Source: CAZMRQ01 sp964568795
Lineage (GTDB): Bacteria > Pseudomonadota > Gammaproteobacteria > Comchoanobacterales > Comchoanobacteraceae
Direction of reading: 5' to 3'
Assembly: GCA_964568795.1 (NCBI GenBank)
Contig: CAZMRQ010000011.1
Location: 1 to 30,370 of the forward strand
DNA length: 30,370 nt
The first letter of the stretch is position 1. Each line of letters starts with the position of its first letter. A model generated the notes under the pieces. The model was not told the origin of the DNA and made no database searches. It saw only the letters and a list, made by a program, of their open reading frames with translations. Shown here one piece after another: positions 13,926-22,039 of the stretch. The position numbers and the translations under genes were made by a program.

Positions 13926-16264
13926 TAGTGCGATTTCCATATGAATGGTTTAGAGCAAAAATGCCATTGTGTCCCGATCCTGCTATTTTCGCTGAGAAAA
14001 TGACACAAATAGGGCATGAATGTGTGATCATCGATGGATGGACTGTTGATAAGCGAGTAGTTGTAGGTGCTGTCATATCAGTCGATCCTCACGAAAATGC
14101 TGAAAAGCTCAAAGTCTGCCGTGTTGATGTTGGAGCCGATGAGCTGCTACAGATTGTATGTGGTTGTCCTACTGTGTCAGCTGGCATGAATGTTCCAGTT
14201 GCAACAGTGGGATCACATTTGCCCCGTCTAAAAATAAAAAAATCTAAGTTACGTGGTGTATTGTCACAAGGGATGCTGTGTTCAGCTGAAGATATAGGCT
14301 TGACTGACACAAGCACAGGGCTTTTAGTATTGCCAGAAAACCTTCAAGTGGGAGGCCCTCTTGTAGAGAACTATTATGCTACAACACCTATACTCGAGTT
14401 CGATATTACTCCAAATAGAAGTGACTGTGTATCAGTGGCAGGTCTTATTAGGGATTATCAGTCTTGTTACACTGGCACCAACTATCAGAATGATTTGTGC
14501 GAATTGCCCGGTGACATTAAATCATCCAGTGGTTGTCAAATTAGGTCAGTCCATGCATTGTCATTTTATCGTGCAGATATAAAGGTTCTCTCAAACTCAT
14601 GTCCTAAAATAGTTATTCAACGACTGGCCTTATCAGGGATTCAACCCATCCATCCTGTGGTGGACATACTGAATTATGTCATGTGCGAGCTAGGCCAGCC
14701 AATGCACGCATATGATTCTCGCAGTATTGAGGGTGACTTGATAGTCTCAGACAATTTCAAAGGATCATTAGAGTTATTGGATGGGACAACGGCAAAGTTG
14801 CAAGAAGGTGATTGTTGCATAGTAGACGAAAATGGTAATCCTCATTCTATTGCAGGTGTGATGGGCGCAGAGCGTTCAAAGGTCACATCGAGCACGGAGC
14901 TATGTACACTAGAATCTTGTTTCTTTTCTCCAAAAACAATAGCTAAAACAAATCGCAGGGTTAGAAAGTCCTCTGATGCATCAATGCGTTTTGAGCGTGG
15001 GGTTGATTATAAATTATCAGGTCAAGCGCTCGCCTATGCCATATCACTGATGCAAGAACACGGTGTTGCACAGTTAATAGCGTGGTCATATTCAAGTGGT
15101 ACTCAAGTGCAAGAGAGTTGTATTGATTTTGATTTAGATGATGTTAAAAGAATACTTGGTGTTGATATTGAGTACGAATTTATCATCAATGCGCTTGAAA
15201 ATCTTAGCTGCAATTTAACTAGACACAATAATCGTGTAAAAGTATGTCCCCCTAGTTACAGATTTGATATTAAAAGTTCTGTTGATTTAGTAGAAGAAGT
15301 CATCAGGATTTATGGGTACAACAGCATTCTTGAAATACCAGAATATCTCGATAGCAGCATGATCAATCTACATGAACGTGATAGCACTGAGATGATAAAT
15401 AATCATTTGGCCTCTTGTGGGTTTCATGAAGTAATAACTTATAGTTTTACATGTCAAGCAGATAAAGAGAGATTTTTAATCAAATCAGACTCGCTGGAAT
15501 TAGTTAATCCTATCTCACAGAATATGAGTCTTATGCGCACGACGTTAGTAAGTAATTTATATAATGTGGCTGAGAGAAATATGAGGTTGCGTGAACAGTC
15601 TGTACGAATTTTTGAAAGAGCCAGTATCTATGATATTGAGTGTAGTCAATCAGATGTGCTTGCTATAATGACGGTTGGTTTAGCTTCACCAACGGCTTAC
15701 TTATCAGACGACAGAAGTCTCGATTATTATGATCTGCAGAACCAGATCATCAAGTTGTTGTCAATGATGGGCCTAGATTGCATTGAATTTCGTCAAAATA
15801 GTAAAATTGAATACAGTGAAAGTCAAACTTCTGCGCAGATTTATACATCATCAGAGCTAATTGGGCATATCTCACGATTGAAGCCGTGTTTTGATATTAA
15901 TGACTGTGCAGTCATATATGCTGAAATCAATATACAGAAAATAAAAAAGCATCTAAGCAATATGTCCTATAAACATTATTCAAATCAGCCGACAATAACG
16001 AGAGACATAACCTGGTTATTGCCTCAGAACATAAATGCTGGTGCGATAATTAACGAGATTGAGAAAAATAATGTCAAGTACTTGAAAAAGGTTGAGATCT
16101 TTGATATATATCATACTAAGAAGTTCGATGTTGATAGAAGTGTGTCTACTAGACTAACATTTCAGTCAATGACAGGATCTTTGCAAGAAAAGCACATAGA
16201 TAAGTCAATAGCCTTGATTATCAATGATGTATGTCAAACACTTAAATTACCGAGGGTCGGATGA
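13922..16264 (+). CDS. pheT: Phenylalanine-tRNA ligase beta subunit
   Basis: The non-catalytic partner of PheS, which binds tRNA and edits mischarged Tyr-tRNA. The 780 residues are close to E. coli's 795. The EMAP/tRNA-binding domain is at about 40-150 (KLKVCRVDVG, GMLCSAEDIGL), the B3/B4 editing domain at about 210-390, the B5 domain at about 400-470 (CPPSYRFDI), the core-like domain after that, and an FDX-ACB anticodon-binding domain at the end (TRDITWLLP onward). It overlaps pheS and ihfA by four bases each. Confidence 0.97.
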   Translation: MIVRFPYEWFRAKMPLCPDPAIFAEKMTQIGHECVIIDGWTVDKRVVVGAVISVDPHENAEKLKVCRVDVGADELLQIVCGCPTVSAGMNVPVATVGSHLPRLKIKKSKLRGVLSQGMLCSAEDIGLTDTSTGLLVLPENLQVGGPLVENYYATTPILEFDITPNRSDCVSVAGLIRDYQSCYTGTNYQNDLCELPGDIKSSSGCQIRSVHALSFYRADIKVLSNSCPKIVIQRLALSGIQPIHPVVDILNYVMCELGQPMHAYDSRSIEGDLIVSDNFKGSLELLDGTTAKLQEGDCCIVDENGNPHSIAGVMGAERSKVTSSTELCTLESCFFSPKTIAKTNRRVRKSSDASMRFERGVDYKLSGQALAYAISLMQEHGVAQLIAWSYSSGTQVQESCIDFDLDDVKRILGVDIEYEFIINALENLSCNLTRHNNRVKVCPPSYRFDIKSSVDLVEEVIRIYGYNSILEIPEYLDSSMINLHERDSTEMINNHLASCGFHEVITYSFTCQADKERFLIKSDSLELVNPISQNMSLMRTTLVSNLYNVAERNMRLREQSVRIFERASIYDIECSQSDVLAIMTVGLASPTAYLSDDRSLDYYDLQNQIIKLLSMMGLDCIEFRQNSKIEYSESQTSAQIYTSSELIGHISRLKPCFDINDCAVIYAEINIQKIKKHLSNMSYKHYSNQPTITRDITWLLPQNINAGAIINEIEKNNVKYLKKVEIFDIYHTKKFDVDRSVSTRLTFQSMTGSLQEKHIDKSIALIINDVCQTLKLPRVG

Positions 16265-16602
16265 GTAACACAAAAGGCACGCTAACAAAAGCGAAATTAG
16301 CTCAGATATTAGCTGATAGAGTAGGGTTTCCAAAAGTAGATAATGAAGAGATTATTAATGCTTTTTGCGATGTAACAATTTCTTCTTTAGAAAAAGGTGA
16401 AGAGGTTAAAATATCAGGCATGGGGAACTTCATACCCAATGATAAAAGTGCTCGACCTGGAAGAAACCCAATTACAGGTGAGCCAGTAACGATCACTGAT
16501 AGACGTGTAGTTACCTTTAGACCTGGGAACAAGTTACGTAGTGCTATTCAGCAATCTCAAAATAAGTCAGAGAAAATTTCATCTGATGAAACTGAGTCTT
16601 AA
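16261..16602 (+). CDS. ihfA: Integration host factor alpha subunit
   Basis: DNA-bending protein that with IHF-beta sharply kinks specific sites in replication, recombination and transcription. The core is canonical: GEEVKISGMGNF (about 45-56), the arm signature RPGRNPITGEPVTITDRRVVTFRPGNKLR (positions about 64-92; Pro at the arm tip). The 113-residue length exceeds E. coli's 99 because of a polar C-terminal tail (QSQNKSEKISSDETES). Its ATG overlaps the pheT TGA. Presence of both this and a HU gene in the window gives two distinct nucleoid-protein lineages. Confidence 0.95.
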   Translation: MSNTKGTLTKAKLAQILADRVGFPKVDNEEIINAFCDVTISSLEKGEEVKISGMGNFIPNDKSARPGRNPITGEPVTITDRRVVTFRPGNKLRSAIQQSQNKSEKISSDETES

Positions 16603-16630
16603 TAGTTAACAGATCAAACAGGAAGTCATT

Positions 16631-16981
16631 ATGTCAAACATCAAAGATAAAACGCAGAAAGATCTTACAAGCATCGGTCAAGTTGCATCAATGTACAATA
16701 TAGAAACCTATATTATTCGTTATTGGGAAAAACAGATAGATGAAATACGTCCATTAAGGGTAAACAGAAGAAGATTTTACTCAGCAAAACAAGTTCTTCT
16801 CATCGGAGAGATCAAGAAGCTGATAATTGATCAAGGTTATACACTAAAAGGGGCATGTGAGAGATTTGCGATAGCAAAACAGACTGAACAAGCCGCTGCA
16901 AAATCGTCTGACCCGAGCTTGACATGGTTACGTCAGTTAAAGTCAAATGTAGACGAAACCATTGATGTTCTTGCTGATTAA
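16631..16981 (+). CDS. MerR-family transcriptional regulator
   Basis: A 116-residue protein with an N-terminal winged-helix HTH: SIGQVASMYNIETYIIRYWEKQI (residues about 14-36) then RRRFYSAKQV, the MerR layout. The C-terminal part after about 75 is short and lacks Cys pairs for metal binding. Unnamed MerR-like genes of this size directly follow ihfA and precede tRNA-Pro in many Gammaproteobacteria, so the position supports orthology. The target genes and effector are unknown. AGGAAG lies eight bases upstream of the ATG. Confidence 0.9.
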   Translation: MSNIKDKTQKDLTSIGQVASMYNIETYIIRYWEKQIDEIRPLRVNRRRFYSAKQVLLIGEIKKLIIDQGYTLKGACERFAIAKQTEQAAAKSSDPSLTWLRQLKSNVDETIDVLAD

Positions 16982-16990
16982 TCAGTCATA

Positions 16991-17064
<74 letters not shown>

Positions 17065-17172
17065 TTTTTAGTTGAATGTAGGCATTATGATGTGATACGA
17101 AAATTTTTAGAACTAAGTTCCAGATTATTTCTTGAGTTCGCTTTTCAGTATATTAAAGTAATTATACCGATA

Positions 17173-18204
17173 ATGGAGTCTATATCCATTACTTTTATTT
17201 TTGTATCAGGGCTCAGTTCCTTGATAGGGCGGCTTTTTTCCGGCCTGTTGATCTTTACAATTGTATTTTACGTTAATAGAGTCAATACCTCCAGACATTG
17301 CCGCAATATAAAAAAGAGGTATAGTGATGTTAAGAATAATATCGAGAAATTTATCTTTAGTTTCAGGGTAGAAGATCGCTGTAAATTACCAGATAAAGTG
17401 TCGCAGAATACTACAAATGAACAGTTTATTTACTTTGTTTTCTATATTTTTGTTGTGTGTAGTGCATGCTCTTTTTCAATTTTCACCTATCAGGCCTATT
17501 ATTATGCAACGCTTATTTATCTAAAAAGCATGCCATTTTTGTGTGCGAACCAATTCATGCCATTATTCTCCTTTGCAGTCATAATTCCTGCTAGCATATT
17601 TAGTATATTTGCACATTGGAGTGATGTTTTCTCAACATTAGCTCGTATAGTTAAGGTTTCATCAGAAATACCTCCAGCTATCAGTAATGTTGGAAGCGAG
17701 CATCTTAATGTAGTTAAGACATTATTGATTGGCTTTTTTATGAGCTTGAACCTTACCTATGCAGGCAATAACTTTAAAAGCTCTCTCTCTAAGCACTTGC
17801 ATTACTTGGTGTTATTTCCCAATAGCTGTTTTAGTCATACCCCAGTTATGAGTTTCTTTGTCTCAAAAGTTATGATATTAAATGAGGTGCTTAAAGGCTC
17901 TAATTTTGTATTTTTTCTCCAGGAAAAGGGGATTAGAGTTATCGATTATGACGAAGACTCTCATGAATCAAAACCACGCCATTTTTTTAATCTAGAAAAA
18001 TTAGGTAAAATTATATCTGATAACACTCTTTTCATGGGGTGTTCATTAGCAGCAGCGTGTGTGAAAGGGCATAATGTTGCAAAAACAGCAGCTTCTTTTA
18101 TAACATTTTCAACAACTTTTTGTGTCACTTGTAACTCTTGGGCAGATAATATTCCAAGAAAAGCTAATAATACACCCACTAAGGAAATCAATGCTTCCAT
18201 TTAA
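17173..18204 (+). CDS. Unrecognised multi-pass membrane protein
   Basis: A 343-residue hydrophobic protein from ATG 17173. The frame is open from inside tRNA-Pro, so the start is uncertain; GTG 17092 with TAGG nine bases upstream would add 27 residues. Clear hydrophobic segments lie near residues 4-35, 85-120, 128-150, 182-205, 226-240 and 280-310. A polar, basic loop (RHCRNIKKRYSDVKNN) lies between the first two groups. I recognise no family, motif or active site. The stop overlaps the kdsB start by 14 bases, which suggests translational coupling with the envelope genes kdsB and amiC, but gives no function. Confidence 0.6.
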   Translation: MESISITFIFVSGLSSLIGRLFSGLLIFTIVFYVNRVNTSRHCRNIKKRYSDVKNNIEKFIFSFRVEDRCKLPDKVSQNTTNEQFIYFVFYIFVVCSACSFSIFTYQAYYYATLIYLKSMPFLCANQFMPLFSFAVIIPASIFSIFAHWSDVFSTLARIVKVSSEIPPAISNVGSEHLNVVKTLLIGFFMSLNLTYAGNNFKSSLSKHLHYLVLFPNSCFSHTPVMSFFVSKVMILNEVLKGSNFVFFLQEKGIRVIDYDEDSHESKPRHFFNLEKLGKIISDNTLFMGCSLAAACVKGHNVAKTAASFITFSTTFCVTCNSWADNIPRKANNTPTKEINASI

Positions 18205-18940
18205 TATTGTTATTCCTGCACGGCTGAATTCATCACGACTTCGGCATAAACTACTCCAGATTATTGATGGAAAATCTGTTTTACATCACACATATCTTAA
18301 GGCGCAATTAGTGTCTGAGGCGAATGTTATGATTGCAGTTGATGATGAAAAGCTTTACATTCACGCACGTGAATTCACAGATGATGTATTTATGACGCCA
18401 AAGTCATGCACAACTGGAACTGATAGAATAGCATGTCTAATCAATGAATATGGATTTAATGACTATATTACAGTGAATTGGCAGGCTGATGAACCGTGTA
18501 TTGATCCGAATATCGTGCGTGAGCTCGTGAATATATTACATCAATCAGGCTCATCAGTTGCTACATTATCAACTGAATTTAAATCGCATGATGCATGGTT
18601 ATCACAGAACAATATCAAAATTGTGACGGATAAGTTTAATCATGCATTGTATTTTAGTCGTGCTCCTATTCCAAGCGATCAGCAAGAGGAATGGAGTCAA
18701 CTAAGATCAACTGCCGCGCATCATATAGGTGTCTACGCTTTTAAGAACGAATTTTGGCAGCAATTTAGTGAATTTAGTTTGTCTAAATACCAGGCCTTGG
18801 AGAGTTTAGAACAATTGAGGTGGCTATTTAATGGAATTAAAATATATGTTCATAAGGTTCCTCATTACGATTCAATTGGTATTGATACATTTGATGATTT
18901 ACAAGAATTTAAAAATCGTATATTAGGTGTTGTCAAATGA
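18191..18940 (+). CDS. kdsB: 3-deoxy-manno-octulosonate cytidylyltransferase
   Basis: Activates Kdo with CTP to CMP-Kdo for the inner core of lipopolysaccharide. The 249 residues match the family. The N-terminal nucleotide-binding motif reads NIVIPARLNSSRL (about 4-16) where most members continue PGKPL; here it is RHKLL. The ESGTER-type motif reads TTGTDR (about 77-82) and the NVQGDEP motif reads NWQADEP (about 99-105). The fold is clearly KdsB but three signatures are changed. The start is ATG 18191, after AAGGAAA; longer in-frame codons lie inside the preceding gene. Retention implies an LPS-bearing outer membrane. Confidence 0.9.
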   Translation: MLPFNIVIPARLNSSRLRHKLLQIIDGKSVLHHTYLKAQLVSEANVMIAVDDEKLYIHAREFTDDVFMTPKSCTTGTDRIACLINEYGFNDYITVNWQADEPCIDPNIVRELVNILHQSGSSVATLSTEFKSHDAWLSQNNIKIVTDKFNHALYFSRAPIPSDQQEEWSQLRSTAAHHIGVYAFKNEFWQQFSEFSLSKYQALESLEQLRWLFNGIKIYVHKVPHYDSIGIDTFDDLQEFKNRILGVVK

Positions 18941-20094
18941 AAAGAATTTTGCTTGTTTGCATGTTAAGCATCAATTTTCTTTATGCACAGGAATGTCCTG
19001 TGGATATTTTCCAATTGCATGTTGATCCGAATGCAAGTTATACGATTACAAGGCATAATAATCACCTGACATATAAATCGCGCATAAAATCTTTTTCAGT
19101 GACTAAGCAAGTCACGAAAAGTTTTTCTGAACTTGAGATGGTGCAACAGCAAAATGGTATCGTTCAAGCAAGATGGTTGCTTAAGCCTGACATAGATTAT
19201 CAGGTTGTCAAGCCTAGACAGCTCACAGCTGATACAGTGATCAAGTTTTATCATAAATCATGTCTTCCGCTCAAAAGAGTGACGGTTGTCCTTGACGCTG
19301 GTCACGGGGGCAAAGATTCTGGTGCCATTAATAAGCAGCTGGGTGTTTATGAAAAAAACATAACCCTTAATTTGACAAAAATGATAGCTAGAAAGATCAG
19401 CAAAAACAAACATATTAATGTTGTTTTAACACGAGATAGGGATGTATTTCTGCCGTTACGCGAACGCATTGATATTGCAAGAAAGAATCATGCTGATTTA
19501 TTTATCTCGATTCACGCAGATGCATTTATAGATAGCAAGGCCAAAGGTGCTTCTGTTTTTACACTATCACCTAATGGCGCTCAATCGAGTGCGAACAAAC
19601 ATCTTGCTAGTCAAGAAAAAAATATGTCAATGCTGACATTCGATTCAATAATGAATGAAAATAGGCAGTTGCATGGAATACTCTTTGATATGCAAATGAC
19701 TGATAACATAGTTAAAAGTTTATCCATTGGCAATAGGCTGATAAAATCAATGAAAAAGCACACAACCCTCCATAGCAACAAAGTTGATCAAGCAGCATTT
19801 TTAGTTCTGACTAATCCGTTTGTTCCATCAGTTTTAATAGAGTCAGGATTCTTAACAAATAGAGTAGACGCTGCCAGACTAACATCTCAACAGTATCTCG
19901 ATAAATTAGCAGGCTATATTAGTGGGTCGGTAGTTGAGCATTTTACGCCTGATTATCATACATATTCAGTGAAAAGCGGTGATACTTTGACAAAGATCGC
20001 TGCCCACAATAAGAGAAGTGTAGATGATTTACTACGTATCAATCACTTAAAAACAAGTCGATTGGTGGTGGGTCAACAGCTTATTATTAAGTGA
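18937..20094 (+). CDS. N-acetylmuramoyl-L-alanine amidase with AMIN-like and LysM domains
   Basis: A periplasmic zinc hydrolase that cuts the peptide stem from muramic acid, freeing daughter cells at division. The 385 residues begin with a signal peptide (MKRILLVCMLSINFLYAQ). An AMIN-like part covers about 20-110. Amidase_3 follows with VVLDAGHGGKDSGA (zinc His123), Glu139 in GVYEKN, FISIHADAF and PSVLIESGFLTN. A C-terminal LysM domain (about 341-385) starts YSVKSGDTLTKIAAHN and binds glycan. The architecture matches AmiB. In E. coli and many relatives amiB precedes mutL, as here. It overlaps kdsB by four bases. Confidence 0.93.
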   Translation: MKRILLVCMLSINFLYAQECPVDIFQLHVDPNASYTITRHNNHLTYKSRIKSFSVTKQVTKSFSELEMVQQQNGIVQARWLLKPDIDYQVVKPRQLTADTVIKFYHKSCLPLKRVTVVLDAGHGGKDSGAINKQLGVYEKNITLNLTKMIARKISKNKHINVVLTRDRDVFLPLRERIDIARKNHADLFISIHADAFIDSKAKGASVFTLSPNGAQSSANKHLASQEKNMSMLTFDSIMNENRQLHGILFDMQMTDNIVKSLSIGNRLIKSMKKHTTLHSNKVDQAAFLVLTNPFVPSVLIESGFLTNRVDAARLTSQQYLDKLAGYISGSVVEHFTPDYHTYSVKSGDTLTKIAAHNKRSVDDLLRINHLKTSRLVVGQQLIIK

Positions 20095-20102
20095 GGTAGT
20101 TT

Positions 20103-21950
20103 ATGCAAATTAAAGTGATGTCACAGCAATTGGCTAATCAAATTGCTGCTGGAGAGGTAGTTGAAAGGCCTGCTTCAGTGATTAAGGAGCTCATTGAGAA
20201 TAGTATTGATGCACAAGCTGACTATATAAAAATCTTTGTTGAAAAAGCTGGCAGTCAGTACATTAAGATTATAGATAATGGTCATGGCATGTCTAGGGAC
20301 TCTCTTAAACTGGCAATTAAAAGACATGCAACAAGCAAAGTATCATGTATTGATGATCTTTATGCAATCAATACAATGGGTTTCAGGGGAGAGGCCTTAG
20401 CTAGTATTACTTCAGTTGCGCGGGTGAAAATGGCCTCTAGAACAGAAGGAGAAGATCTTGGTTGGTCATTGCAAATAGATGGCGGTGCTCATACACGTGA
20501 TCCTGAGCAGCTGCAGATGGCTCAAGGGACCTCTGTCGAAGTTATGGACCTTTTCTTTAATACGCCAGCACGAAAACGATTCATGAGACGAGAGGCTACT
20601 GAGATAACACATATTGATGAGACCATACGCAAGTTAGTGTGTGCTCACCCTAGCATTGCATTTGAATACACTAAAAACGGCAAAGCAAGTAAAAAGTATC
20701 CAGCTGTTGTTTCAAAAAGTCAGCAAAATGATAGATTAAAGGTGATATTTGGGGAACAGGTCAGCTCTCAAATGCATTATTTTAAGAATGAAGCACAAGG
20801 CATGGCTGTTTATGGATACCTTGGGTCACCTTCCTGCACACGTGCACTGGCTGATTGTCAGTATTTTATTGTCAATGGGCGTGCTATCAAAGACTCGATG
20901 CTGTCTCATGCCGTTAAACGCGCCTACAGTGGCTTAACGTATCAGGAAAGACATCCGGTGTGTCTTATTAACATCACAATCGATCCCAACCGCATTGATG
21001 TGAACGTGCATCCGACTAAGGAGCGTATTAAGTTTGAGCAAGTACAACTTGTGACGGACTTTGTTGCCAAGTCAATCAAAAACGAGCTAAGTCAATTTTC
21101 TAGGCCAATTACTTCTGTTCAAAACGTTGGTTCTGCTGAGATTCCCTCTAAACTTGGATCGCCTGAACAATCAACATTCTCAATTGAGAAGATACTTTCT
21201 GAAATGAATAATCGTCCTTCCCGATCAGATAAAAGGCCATCTTATCCACATATGAGTTCATTTAGCCATGTGGCGGCCGTGAACACAGAGGATGCGAATA
21301 CACAAATTTCTGATCAAGAACAGATAGTAGAGTCCGTCGCTGACATCAAGCATAACTATATTCCACAGTCAATAGGCAAAGCGCTTTGTCAACTTTATGG
21401 GATTTATGTTATTGCGCTTTCAGAACATGGGCTGGTTGTTGTCGATATGCATGCGGCTCATGAGCGCATAATTCTTGAAAAGATGAAGGAGTCTCTTTTA
21501 GATCACAAGCAAGTGACCTGCCAAGAGCTATTGTTGCCCCAGCCGATAGATATAGTTCCAGCCGACCAGGAAGTTATTTCTCTCCATGAAAACCTTTTGC
21601 TTGAATTAGGCTTTGTTATTAAAATTTTATCTGAATCTAAGATTATTGTTTCAGCGATACCACAGGTTTTGTCAGCAACTAATATACCTATGATGATCGC
21701 TGACATGTGCGCTGAACTGAAGTGTTTTGATAAAACAACTCAGATTGAGACTGTCAGAGTAAAAATCCTTGCAACCCTTGCATGCCATACAGCTGTACGT
21801 GCTAACCGTCAATTAACTGTCAATGAAATGGACGGTTTGTTAAGGCAAATAGAAGCATGCCCACATGCGATGGTGTGTAATCATGGTCGACCAACAGTGA
21901 TCACCTTTTCAGCAAATCAACTTGATAAGTTTTTTCATCGGGGCCAGTAG
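20103..21950 (+). CDS. mutL: DNA mismatch repair protein MutL
   Basis: Couples mismatch recognition by MutS to strand incision. The 615-residue protein has the GHKL ATPase motifs at the N-terminus: NSIDAQADYIKI, DNGHGMSRDSL, RHATSK and TMGFRGEALASI (about 33-105). The C-terminal dimerisation domain carries DMHAAHERIILE (from about 448), matching the DQHA(X)2E(X)4E endonuclease motif with Gln changed to Met, plus ACHTAVRANRQL and HGRPT near the end. E. coli MutL lacks this endonuclease site and uses MutH, so this MutL probably cuts DNA itself. A GAGG site lies upstream; amiC-like amidase and mutL are eight bases apart. Confidence 0.97.
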   Translation: MQIKVMSQQLANQIAAGEVVERPASVIKELIENSIDAQADYIKIFVEKAGSQYIKIIDNGHGMSRDSLKLAIKRHATSKVSCIDDLYAINTMGFRGEALASITSVARVKMASRTEGEDLGWSLQIDGGAHTRDPEQLQMAQGTSVEVMDLFFNTPARKRFMRREATEITHIDETIRKLVCAHPSIAFEYTKNGKASKKYPAVVSKSQQNDRLKVIFGEQVSSQMHYFKNEAQGMAVYGYLGSPSCTRALADCQYFIVNGRAIKDSMLSHAVKRAYSGLTYQERHPVCLINITIDPNRIDVNVHPTKERIKFEQVQLVTDFVAKSIKNELSQFSRPITSVQNVGSAEIPSKLGSPEQSTFSIEKILSEMNNRPSRSDKRPSYPHMSSFSHVAAVNTEDANTQISDQEQIVESVADIKHNYIPQSIGKALCQLYGIYVIALSEHGLVVVDMHAAHERIILEKMKESLLDHKQVTCQELLLPQPIDIVPADQEVISLHENLLLELGFVIKILSESKIIVSAIPQVLSATNIPMMIADMCAELKCFDKTTQIETVRVKILATLACHTAVRANRQLTVNEMDGLLRQIEACPHAMVCNHGRPTVITFSANQLDKFFHRGQ

Positions 21951-22039
21951 CTCTAAATAGGTGAAATAATTGCTGTAGTTCTGGTATTTCATTTAATATC
22001 TGCGTAGAATATCGATGAAGAGAAAACAGGTTTTTTTGA

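Noticed and set aside
18122..18190. Earlier kdsB start
   Set aside because: KdsB proteins begin just before the nucleotide-binding strand, matching ATG 18191 with AAGGAAA upstream.
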